From Gammaproteobacteria bacterium (lineage in GTDB: Bacteria > Pseudomonadota > Gammaproteobacteria > Pseudomonadales > Azotimanducaceae), in assembly GCA_028821515.1 (NCBI GenBank), contig JAPPGA010000004.1, positions 33,215 to 97,214 on the forward strand: a stretch of DNA of 64,000 nt. Direction: 5' to 3'. Shown here one piece after another: positions 56,569 through 64,000 of the stretch (its first letter is position 1; each line of letters opens with the position of its first letter). The translations under genes were made by a program, and so were the position numbers. The notes under the pieces are model-generated. The model saw only the letters and a program-made list of their open reading frames with translations, searched no databases and was not told the origin of the DNA.

Positions 56569-58803
56569 TCAGTCCTCGGCAACCGGGGTTGAGGGGTGGG
56601 CATCCGCGATTGCCGGTTCCCCTGCGGAAAGGACAGCCGCCAGGCGCCAGGCTGGCCACCAACTCCGCGTGATTTCGGGGCGTGTTGCCACGGTGAATTT
56701 CATCATTGCGCTGGATCCGTCGCTGTCGGTGGCGGACACCGTTATGGTCGCCATGCCCTCGGTTTCGCCGACGGACGTGATGGTGATGGTTTCGCCGGTC
56801 ACCGTAACTGTCGCAATGGAAGCGTGGCTCGATGTCGCGGCATAGGCGAGGGAGACGCTGTCGATGTCGGAGAAGTAACGGGCCAGGTTCAGCGTGAGCG
56901 TGTCGCCGTCGAGGCCGATCTCCTGCAGCGGGATCTGCGCGGCAACCATGGGTTTGGTGTCGAACAGGCGCAGCGGATCGCGGACTGCCGCGATCAACCC
57001 CCGATAACACGGTTGGGCCCCGCAGGGGCGAGTGGGAAGCGTGGGTGGTTCGAGGCTGACCCAAACGGGATCTTCGTTGAATCGGGTGATGACAGCGATC
57101 TCATCGCTGTTCGTGGCCCCTGTCCCGATCGCCAGCATCGAACTGTCCGAGGCACCCCCCGTGACGGACAGTTCCACGGTCATGTCGAAAGGTGCGCCGG
57201 TTCGGGTCTCGGCGGCGACGCGGGCCAAGCGGCGCGCTTCGGATACCGGGACCTCCCGGGCGACCAGGCCAACGTCGAGCGAAAACGGCGCGCCGGGATT
57301 GTCGTGGAACCACACCCATCTCATGGCGGCCAGACCGACGAACACGCCCTCGGGAAGCGAGTTCAATTCGTTGCCCTGGAAGCGGAGCGTTCGCAGCTTG
57401 GGCAGTCCATCGAAAACCCCTTTCGCGAGCCTCTCCAGGCGGTTGTCCGCAAAGTCCAGCACTTGGATGCTCAACAGTCCCTTGAACGCACGCGCTGGCA
57501 GCTCGACCAGGTCGTTGCCGTTGAGGTAGAGCCTCGCGAGGCTCGTCAGGGCGTCGAGGCTACGCCTGGGAATCGCGGCAAGCGCGTTTGCGTGGAGATC
57601 CAGTTCCACGAGGGTGGACAGGCCATCGAAGACCCCTTCGGGCAGCGCTGTAAGGCCATTGTCGTGGAGGTGCAGTTCCCGAATGCCGGCGAGGTCGCTG
57701 AATGCGTTGCCCGGTAGCGCGGTCAGGCGGTTCTCATGGAGATGCAGTTGCTCGAGGACGGATAGCCCGTCAAATACGCCGTCCGGCAGGGAGGTCAGCC
57801 GGTTGCCGTTGAGGTCCAGCTCCCGCAGGTTCCTGACATCGGAAAACACGCCGCCCGGCAACGCGGACAGCCGATTATCCTGCAGTCGCAGGGTCGTCAG
57901 TTCGGCCAGGCCGGCGAAGATTCCTTCGGATAGACGACTCAACTGGTTGTTCTGAAGGAAGAGTGTCTGCAGGCGCGTGGTGTCTTCGAAGGCGCCCGGG
58001 GGCAGGGTGGCGATCTGGTTTCCCTATACTCTCAGTTGCCGAAGGGTGGATAGTCCACGGAACGGGTTGTCCGGCAGCCGCGTCAGTTTATTCTCCTGGA
58101 AGCTCAGTATCTGCAGGTTGGAGAGTCCGTCGAATATTCCCTCGGGCAGGGCGGTCAGGTCGTTTCCGAAGAAGTACAGTCCCTTGAGCTTCGCCAGGCC
58201 ATCGAACAGACCTTCCGGCAAGGCGGTCAGCTGGTTGCCGGCATAGTAGAGCCACTCCAGGTTAGGCAGCCCGTCAAAGGTGTCGCCGCGCAATCCCGTG
58301 AGAGCATTGCCGCCGAAAAAAAGCCGCTCGAGGGCGGGCAGGGCATCGAACAGGTCCTGCTCCAGTTCGGTGAGCCGGTTGTTGCCCATCAGCAGCGATC
58401 TGAGTCTGGTCAGGCCATCGAATGTGCCCGCCGGCAGCGAGGCCAACAGGTTGTCGTTGATCCACAACTGCTCAAGGTTTTCCAGATCGGCAAAGAGACT
58501 CTCGGGCAACGACGTCAACTGGTTTCCCGGGAAGTTCAACTCCCTCAGATTCGCAAGACCGTCGAAATCTCCCGCCTTGAGCGTGTCGATGCCGCTGCCG
58601 GAGATATCGAGCACTACTATCGAGGCCAGGTCCCCGGCCGCAACGTCTTCGCAATCCGTGGCGCCGAGGATCTCGAGAATCTTGTCCCGGACCTGGGGCG
58701 TCCGGTCGCAGATGCCGCTGTCGGACTGCGCTTCGGCCGCGAGCGCTGCCCAACCGAGGAGCGCGCCTGCAATGCCCCCGCGCATGAGTCGCCGAACGTT
58801 CAT
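56569..58803 (-). pseudogene. Secreted leucine-rich-repeat protein gene interrupted by one in-frame amber codon
   Basis: ATG 58803 follows a strong GGGAGG. The signal peptide (RGGIAGALLGWAALAAEAQ) is followed by about 17 leucine-rich repeats of the L..L...N.LT.LP.G.F.GL type. At 58026-58024 a TAG stands where a repeat residue is expected (LRQLRV-stop-GNQIATLPPGAF), most likely a changed TAC or TAT tyrosine codon. The same frame then continues without fault through more repeats, an immunoglobulin/cadherin-like segment (LNLARYFSDIDSVSLAYAAT, ATVTVTGETITITSVGETEG) and a C-terminal tail to 56569. Without the stop it would be a 744-residue surface protein. Either recent pseudogene, amber suppression or a read error. 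Confidence 0.8.
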
Positions 58804-58890
58804 CCTCCCGGTTCGCCCGGCCGAATCAGGGAGAGGATGACGAGCCCGTGACTTTGAAATCAGTGTCGGATATCACGTAATCAAATGATA

Positions 58891-59295
58891 TTAAGCCGCA
58901 AATTCCTTCCGGAGACGTAGGCGCAGGATCGCGTAAAGAACCCACGCGGGAAGGCTCAGCACTATGGCGTAGGCAGCGATTCCGATGGGTCCGAGCAGGC
59001 CTGCGACCAGGGACAGCACTGCTGTCGCGATTGCGAAGATCCCGCACACGGATCCGGCCGTGCGCGGATAGCCCAGACCATGGATCGAGGACCAGGCGAA
59101 AGCGAGCGGCAGGCCGCAGGGCGCGATGACGACGAGCGACAGCCATGCCTGGGGCTCCAACGGCAACCCGAAGCCCCGCACCACGGCGGTGGCCGCGATG
59201 GCCATGGGCAACCACAAGAGTGCGAGCAGCCAGAACATGCCTTGGGACGGTCTGCGTTGGCGGCGATTCGGCGCGGTTTTGACGATCTCTTCCAT
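58891..59295 (-). CDS. Small integral membrane protein
   Basis: The 134-residue product has four hydrophobic helices (about 20-40 MFWLLALLWLPMAIAATAVV, 50-68 WLSLVVIAPCGLPLAFAW, 80-97 VCGIFAIATAVLSLVAGLL, 102-122 IAAYAIVLSLPAWVLYAI) and basic ends. No family recognised. It lies 87 bp upstream of the start of the LRR gene on the same strand and 68 bp from the ankyrin gene. Confidence 0.65.
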   Translation of the reverse strand: MEEIVKTAPNRRQRRPSQGMFWLLALLWLPMAIAATAVVRGFGLPLEPQAWLSLVVIAPCGLPLAFAWSSIHGLGYPRTAGSVCGIFAIATAVLSLVAGLLGPIGIAAYAIVLSLPAWVLYAILRLRLRKEFAA

Positions 59296-59363
59296 GGCGG
59301 ATCCAATTCATTCAACTGTTGGGAGCTTTGAACCTGCCGGTCGAAGTTGGTTCGCAGCGGATA

Positions 59364-60521
59364 CTACCCCGGTTCGCGCGCGCTGCGTCGACCATGATCG
59401 GGCACGGGGGACTCTCCGGCGCAGGCCAGCACGTCAAGCCAGGCGGCCGCGTCCCTTTTGCGCTCCGCGATGCGTCGGGGCGAGTGTCCGCGGTTGTCCT
59501 CTCGATCCGGGTCGGCGCCCGCAGCCACGAGCGAGCGTGCCGACTCGCGGAGTCCGCCGCGATTCCTGACCGTCGATCGAATGGCGGCCGCGAGCGGTGT
59601 CTCGCCTCCTGCGTCGACGGCATCCACTTCGGCGCCGTGGGCCAACAGCAGCGCCACGATGTCGGTGAAACCCGCCTTCGCGGCGCAGTGCAGCGCCGTC
59701 TGGCCCTTGTGGTTGCGGGCGTTGACGTCGGCGCCCTGGTCGATGAGCGCGCGAACCCGCCCGGCATCGCCACCACGGTCGCCCCGAGACTGGAAGACGA
59801 TGGGCGGCCAGCCTCCCTCGGCGTGATCGGGCTTCCACTCGACGCCCCGGTCTCGGAGCAAGCGGAGAATCTCCGGATCGGTGACGCCGGAACGTGGGGG
59901 TTCGGATGTCGACGGATCGAGGCCGGCGTCGAGCAGACGCTCGAGGATATCGGGCCGGCGGCGCCATGCGCAGAAGCGCACGAGGAAGTCGCCGTAAGGC
60001 CGGGGATCCGCGCCCCGCGCGAGCAACAGGGAGACGATGTCGAGGTATCCCGCCGCCACGGCATAGTGCAGCGCCGTGGCCCGGAGATTGGGATCGTTCT
60101 GCGGTTTCTCGGTAGTGGCGAGTCCGGGTTCACGGTCCAGGTATTCGCAGACCTCCTCGGTATCTCCCAGGTACGCGGCCGTATACACGTCGAGGCGGGC
60201 GCCGCGCTCGAGCAGCCTGGCGGCGACTTCCCTGTGCTTCCTGAACTCTGCCGCGCAGTACGGGGAGATGTCCACCAGGAGCGGAGTGAAGTGGCATCCG
60301 CAGGCGTCGATGTCCGCGCCGTGATCGAGCAGGTAATCGACCATCGCGATGCGCCCGCGGTACGCTGCCTCCCACAGCATCGTGCGCCCGTGGGAGCCGG
60401 CCATCGTCACCCAGTCGGGCTTTTCTTCGAGGACCGCGCGCGCGGTGTCCATGTCGCCGCGGCCCGCCGCCGCCACGCCGATCTTCAGGAAGTCGCTCGC
60501 CTTGCCGGTGAGCAGCGACAC
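59364..60521 (-). CDS. Ankyrin-repeat protein
   Basis: The 385-residue product (GTG 60521) has no signal peptide. Ankyrin repeats are clear at about 40-75 (GRTMLWEAAYRGRIAMVDYL, LDHGADIDACG), 147-175 (ATALHYAVAAGYLDIVSLLL, ARGADPRPYG) and 250-320 (LIDQGADVNARNHKGQTALH, CAAKAGFTDIVALLLAHGAE). Less regular copies lie between, and a last one (LVAAGADPDREDNRGHSPRR) is near 335. Such proteins bind other proteins; some serve as effectors or antitoxins. Partner unknown. Confidence 0.82.
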   Translation of the reverse strand: MSLLTGKASDFLKIGVAAAGRGDMDTARAVLEEKPDWVTMAGSHGRTMLWEAAYRGRIAMVDYLLDHGADIDACGCHFTPLLVDISPYCAAEFRKHREVAARLLERGARLDVYTAAYLGDTEEVCEYLDREPGLATTEKPQNDPNLRATALHYAVAAGYLDIVSLLLARGADPRPYGDFLVRFCAWRRRPDILERLLDAGLDPSTSEPPRSGVTDPEILRLLRDRGVEWKPDHAEGGWPPIVFQSRGDRGGDAGRVRALIDQGADVNARNHKGQTALHCAAKAGFTDIVALLLAHGAEVDAVDAGGETPLAAAIRSTVRNRGGLRESARSLVAAGADPDREDNRGHSPRRIAERKRDAAAWLDVLACAGESPVPDHGRRSAREPG

Positions 60522-60600
60522 GGCCGGTACCTCGAGGGAATCAGAGATGCTTCCAGTCTAACAACCGCTCCGGGGAGCGCTTGGGCAGGTGCCCGATTCT

Positions 60601-60978
60601 TCAGAAAGCGATTCGCCGGACACCGTCGACCAGGTCGAAGTGCGCGTCGTTGCTCAGGACGGCAAGGGCGTGCTGGCGGGCGAGGGCGGCCACCCAGGCG
60701 TCGTTCGATGGGATGGGTTTGCCAATGCGCTTGAGTTCCAGCCGGATGTCGGCGTAAACGTCAGCGGTGGCGGAAGTAACGGTGGCTACTTCGGTGAGAG
60801 GCAGGTAGCTGCGGAGCCAGGCCTGGTAGCGGGTCCTGTGGCGCGATTGGCGGATGCCGAACCAGTACTCGCCGAGAACGATGCTCGGCACCACGAGTCG
60901 GTCGGTGGAACGAAGCGGAACCTCCACGCCTGCCAGTCCTTCGGCCCACGCTGACAGCGCATTGGTGTCGAGAATCAT
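60601..60978 (-). CDS. VapC-type PIN-domain toxin
   Basis: From ATG 60978 the product has 125 residues with the PIN acidic residues in place: D4 (MILDTNALSAW), E37 (VLGEYWFGI), D93 (SNDAWVAALA) and D111 (LSNDAHFDLVDGV). PIN toxins are RNases that cut tRNA or rRNA. It overlaps the antitoxin gene by 4 bp, the classic order with the antitoxin first. Confidence 0.9.
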   Translation of the reverse strand: MILDTNALSAWAEGLAGVEVPLRSTDRLVVPSIVLGEYWFGIRQSRHRTRYQAWLRSYLPLTEVATVTSATADVYADIRLELKRIGKPIPSNDAWVAALARQHALAVLSNDAHFDLVDGVRRIAF

Positions 60979-61271
60979 GGGACGTCGTCGGGGGTGAGCT
61001 TCTCGAACTCCTCCTCTATGGCATCGAGGACCAGCCGATGATCGTCGCCCAGGTCGGAGAGGCCGCCGAACCCCGCCATCCACGGAGGCCCTCCAGGGGT
61101 GTCGGCGATGGGGTCGCGAGAAGGTTCTGCATCCCGGACGCCGACGGCGCCCCTGCGAAGCTGCTGCTCAACCGCTTCGGTAAAGAAACGCCTCATGGTG
61201 ATACCGCGGGCGGCAGCGAAAGCCTTGACCCTCCGGAAGGTGATGTCCGGGATTTCGATAGTTGTCTTCAC
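60975..61271 (-). CDS. VapB-type ribbon-helix-helix antitoxin
   Basis: The 98-residue product starts at GTG 61271. Its N-terminus MKTTIEIPDITFRRVKAFAA, then ARGITMRRFFTEAVEQQL, is a ribbon-helix-helix DNA-binding fold. The C-terminal half (GGPPWMAGFGGLSDLGDDHR and the acidic helix) should wrap the toxin. It should repress its own promoter, where a repeat-rich operator is visible. Confidence 0.85.
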   Translation of the reverse strand: MKTTIEIPDITFRRVKAFAAARGITMRRFFTEAVEQQLRRGAVGVRDAEPSRDPIADTPGGPPWMAGFGGLSDLGDDHRLVLDAIEEEFEKLTPDDVP

Positions 61272-61274
61272 GGA

Positions 61275-61295
61275 CCCATATTCCCATATTTATGG
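61275..61295. promoter_or_regulatory. Candidate VapB operator
   Basis: Two tandem CCCATATT octamers (61275-61282, 61283-61290) run into the palindrome CCATATTTATGG (61284-61295), directly upstream of the antitoxin start. The AT-rich patch in GC-rich DNA also suits a promoter. Confidence 0.5.
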
Positions 61296-61398
61296 CATTT
61301 GAACAATCGGACGTGCCGGCTCATGGAGCAGGCGCCCTGGCCCGCCGGCGAGTGGACGTCGAGTGTAAAATTCCGCGAGCGTTCGAACGGGGCCTGAC

Positions 61399-62172
61399 AT
61401 GACATCTTCTACAAGGAGCGCGCTGTGCGCATTCGCGGTGCTGGCTGCAATCGGTGCCGCCGCCCAGACGGACGGTGGCCCGTACGTGGGCGTGAGTGCG
61501 TCGGGCAGCTTCTACGACGTCGACTACTCGAAGGCCGTCGACAACACGAGCCCCGCGAACGTCTCCGCGAACGCGGGCCGCGTCATCCGGGCCTCTGCTG
61601 CAGCGGACAGCGCCACCTGGGACGCCGGAGTACTGGCAGGTTACCGGCTGCCGTTGGGGTCCCTCTACCTCGACATTGAAGGAGATCTCGTCCTGCACCA
61701 GGGGAGCGTGTCGTCCCACCTTGCGGGGCAGGGCACTTCGCCGCTGCGCAACCAGCTCGGCGATGTCTGGCCGGAGGACTGGTCCCTTACGAAGCAGCGG
61801 AGCCTGGGCGCAACAGCCCGGATCGGATGGGAGATCCCAGCGCTTGGGGCGAGCGCGTACGCCCTTTTCGGTCTGCGCCGCCTCGACGCGGACTTCGAAA
61901 CCGCCTACACGGGGTGCCTGTCGCCGATGGGTTGCGCGCCGGGCGAACTCACATCGGGAGAAGAGCAGCACGATGAATCGTTCGACGCGCGCACATTCGG
62001 CGCCGGTCTCGAAAAGGCGTTCGGCGGCGCGGCCATCCGGGGCGAGTTTCGTTACACGGACCACGGCAGTTCGACGCGGACGGTCCCGTTCACCGAGGTG
62101 GCCGTGACGGTGCCCGTCGAGCTGGCGACCAGCGAGTTCGGCGCGGGGGTCAGCCTGATATGGCGGTTGTGA
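61399..62172 (+). CDS. Outer-membrane beta-barrel protein
   Basis: The 257-residue product has a signal peptide (STRSALCAFAVLAAIGAAAQ). An eight-stranded OmpA/OprF-like or surface-antigen-like barrel follows (GGPYVGVSASGSFYDVDYSK, WDAGVLAGYRLPLGSLYLDI, LGATARIGWEIPALGASAYA, FGAGLEKAFGGAAIRGEFRY) and ends in the C-terminal sorting strand FGAGVSLIWRL. Similar small barrels are common and their ligands unknown. It overlaps the convergent symporter gene by 23 bp. Confidence 0.82.
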   Translation: MTSSTRSALCAFAVLAAIGAAAQTDGGPYVGVSASGSFYDVDYSKAVDNTSPANVSANAGRVIRASAAADSATWDAGVLAGYRLPLGSLYLDIEGDLVLHQGSVSSHLAGQGTSPLRNQLGDVWPEDWSLTKQRSLGATARIGWEIPALGASAYALFGLRRLDADFETAYTGCLSPMGCAPGELTSGEEQHDESFDARTFGAGLEKAFGGAAIRGEFRYTDHGSSTRTVPFTEVAVTVPVELATSEFGAGVSLIWRL

Positions 62173-63955
62173 CGGTTGGCCGGCTACGAACCACCCTGAT
62201 CGAGACCGGGATTCCCGCTGCCAGGCTGACCGCAACAAGGACGCCGGCGCGGACGATCTCTCCGTAAAGGGCGCTGCCGATCGCGAACAGCAGGGCGTAG
62301 ACGGCGACGCAGCCGAGCAGCACGTTCACGAGCGACCTTGGAATGCGATCATCCGGATCCGTTGGTTCCTCGTTTCCTGCGTTTTCGCGGGCCGGCTTCC
62401 ACCCCGGCCCGCCCGGCCGAATCCTGCGGTAGAAATGGCGTAGCACTGCGGGGTCCGTGCGCGGGCACAGGTACGTGGCGAGTACCCAGCCGACGGTGGT
62501 GACGGCGACGCCGCCGACCAGCTTCTGCCAGGAGGTCCAGCCCGGCAGTTCGGCGAACTGGAAATAGAGCGCTGCTACGAAGGACACCGCCATTGCGGCG
62601 ATCTCGCTGAACGCGCTGATGCGCCACCAGAACCATCGCAGGAAGAACAGCAGGCCCGTTCCGGCGCCGATGGTTAGAAGCACGTTGAATGCCTGCAGCG
62701 CGCTCTCGAGGTATAGGGCCAGCCATCCCGCCAGCACCATGAGTAGCACGGTCGTTAGCCGCCCGACGAGGACCAGCGTTCTCTCGTCCGACTCGGGTGC
62801 GACGAATCGCCTGTAGAAGTCGTTGACGACGTAGGACGCGCCCCAGTTCAGTTGCGTCGAGACGGTCGACATGTAGGCGGAAACGAGTGATGCGAGCACC
62901 AGGCCGAGGAGGCCGTGGGGCAGGAACGTCAGCATGGCCGGATACGCGAGATCGTGGCCGATGACACTGGCCTCGATGTGCGGAAACGCCTCCCGAATGG
63001 CATCGAGATCCGGGAACACCACCAGCGAGGCCAACGCGACGAGGATCCATGGCCATGGCCGGATCACGTAATGTGCGGCCTGGAACAGCAACACCGCGCC
63101 GGTCGCGTCGCGCTCGGTCCTCGCCGCCAGCATGCGTTGCGCCACGTAGCCGCCGCCGCCCGGTTCCGATCCCGGGTACCAGACGCTCCACCACTGTACG
63201 GCGAGCGGGATGATCAGCAGCGTGACGGCCAGTTCCATGTTGGACAGGTCCGGGAAGAAACTCAGCCGGGACGCCACCTCGGGACTTTCCAGCAGGTTTG
63301 CGAGGCCCCCCACCTCGGGGAGGTTCACGGCGACCCACGCTGCGGCGACCGCGCCGGCCATCGACACGGCGAACAGGATGAGATCGGTGATGACCACGCC
63401 GAGGAACCCTCCCAGCGCGCTGAACGCCACTGTCACGGCACCGGCGACGAGTACCGTCTGCAGCGGGCTCGCTCCCAGTGTCACGGCGGCGATCTTGATG
63501 GCGGCGAGCGTGACGAGCGCAATGACCACCACGTTGAAGAAGACGCCCAGGTAGACCGCCCGAAAGGCGCGCACGGCGGCGGCCGGTTTGCCGCTGTAGC
63601 GCAGTTCGTAGAATTCGAGGTCGGTGAACACCCCCGACCGGCGCCATAGCCGCGCATACAGGAAGCAGGTGAACATGCCCGTGATGAGAAAGGCCCACCA
63701 CACCCAGTTGCCCGCGACGCCCCGGGTACGCACGATCTCGGTGACCAGGTTGGGGGTGTCGGTGGAAAACGTCGTGGCGACCATGGAGATGCCGAGCAGC
63801 CACCACGGCACGTTCCGGCCGGAGAGAAAGAACGAACCGCTGTCGCGGCCCGCCCGCCGGCGAAGCACGAACCCGATCGCGAGCGACGCGATCAGGAAGG
63901 CCGCGATGATGACCCAGTCGTACCAGGCGAGAACCATTACGGGAATGCTAGACAT
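62150..63955 (-). CDS. Sodium:solute symporter (SSS family)
   Basis: The 601-residue product has about 13-14 membrane helices and the SSS marks: RNVPWWLLGISMVATTFSTD with the sodium-site serine/threonine, GVAGNWVWWAFLITGMFTCF, ALGGFLGVVITDLILFAVSM, VSAYMSTVSTQLNWGASYVV and a C-terminal soluble part. It imports a sugar, amino acid or similar solute with Na+. The substrate is not readable. The start ATG 63953-63955 is 45 bp from the window end. Confidence 0.92.
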   Translation of the reverse strand: MSSIPVMVLAWYDWVIIAAFLIASLAIGFVLRRRAGRDSGSFFLSGRNVPWWLLGISMVATTFSTDTPNLVTEIVRTRGVAGNWVWWAFLITGMFTCFLYARLWRRSGVFTDLEFYELRYSGKPAAAVRAFRAVYLGVFFNVVVIALVTLAAIKIAAVTLGASPLQTVLVAGAVTVAFSALGGFLGVVITDLILFAVSMAGAVAAAWVAVNLPEVGGLANLLESPEVASRLSFFPDLSNMELAVTLLIIPLAVQWWSVWYPGSEPGGGGYVAQRMLAARTERDATGAVLLFQAAHYVIRPWPWILVALASLVVFPDLDAIREAFPHIEASVIGHDLAYPAMLTFLPHGLLGLVLASLVSAYMSTVSTQLNWGASYVVNDFYRRFVAPESDERTLVLVGRLTTVLLMVLAGWLALYLESALQAFNVLLTIGAGTGLLFFLRWFWWRISAFSEIAAMAVSFVAALYFQFAELPGWTSWQKLVGGVAVTTVGWVLATYLCPRTDPAVLRHFYRRIRPGGPGWKPARENAGNEEPTDPDDRIPRSLVNVLLGCVAVYALLFAIGSALYGEIVRAGVLVAVSLAAGIPVSIRVVRSRPTVTTAISG

Positions 63956-64000
63956 AATGTTTTGACCTGCCCGTCCTCAAGAGCGTGGATTATCTTGGGG

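Overview
The window is a GC-rich stretch (roughly two thirds G+C by eye) of a Gram-negative chromosome, most likely from an uncultured or poorly studied gammaproteobacterium. The evidence is the block ftsK-lolA-rarA-serS-cysG followed by convergent tusDCBE, which matches the arrangement in pseudomonads and relatives. Also supporting this are a SufE-dependent suf operon, LolA, many lipoproteins and outer-membrane components. I see no prophage, transposase or CRISPR array. No gap between genes exceeds 300 bases; the largest are 12646-12932 and 25001-25297.

Layout. 1-4.4 kb: 3' part of a DUF5916-type outer-membrane protein, a small unknown gene, tRNA-Arg(CCT), and a pair of small-family glycosyltransferases, the first carrying three in-frame copies of an 87-bp palindromic repeat at its 5' end. 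4.4-11.8 kb (minus): two unknown genes and the complete sufBCDS-sufA-sufT-sufE iron-sulfur operon; another copy of the repeat forms the 3' end of sufD. 12-13.3 kb: a methyltransferase and a small lipoprotein. 13.4-26.5 kb (minus): a tightly packed envelope operon that encodes a MotA/TolQ/ExbB-like channel, two von Willebrand A proteins whose N-termini look like ExbD/TolR transmembrane helices, a PEGA-SUMF1 protein, TPR proteins and several lipoproteins. I regard this as a candidate undescribed proton-driven envelope machine. 26.7-31.2 kb: tusA, a gamma-glutamylcyclotransferase-like gene, an lhgO-like oxidase, an alpha/beta hydrolase, an AlaA-like aminotransferase and msrB.

31.2-44.7 kb (plus): a BlaI-type repressor with a 39-bp palindromic operator, a BlaR1-like M56 protease whose sensor region resembles the MacB periplasmic domain, then macB1-macA-tolC-like-macB2-macB3-macB4 and a decayed fifth macB. 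This suggests an efflux array that senses its substrate or its own state through a domain borrowed from the pump. 44.7-48.2 kb: a gamma-glutamyltransferase, a TonB-like protein and a divergent ECF sigma factor with a membrane partner, sharing mirrored promoter motifs. 48.2-56.5 kb: conserved backbone (ftsK, lolA, rarA, serS, cysG, tusDCBE). 56.5-64 kb: a leucine-rich-repeat gene broken by one in-frame amber codon, a small membrane protein, an ankyrin protein, a VapBC-type toxin-antitoxin pair, an outer-membrane barrel protein and a sodium:solute symporter.

Functional links: sufBCDSE/A/T, tusA and tusBCDE, and cysG all concern sulfur handling (Fe-S clusters, tRNA thiolation, siroheme). The 13-26 kb operon and the 31-44 kb operon are both multi-component, membrane-spanning energy-coupled assemblies.
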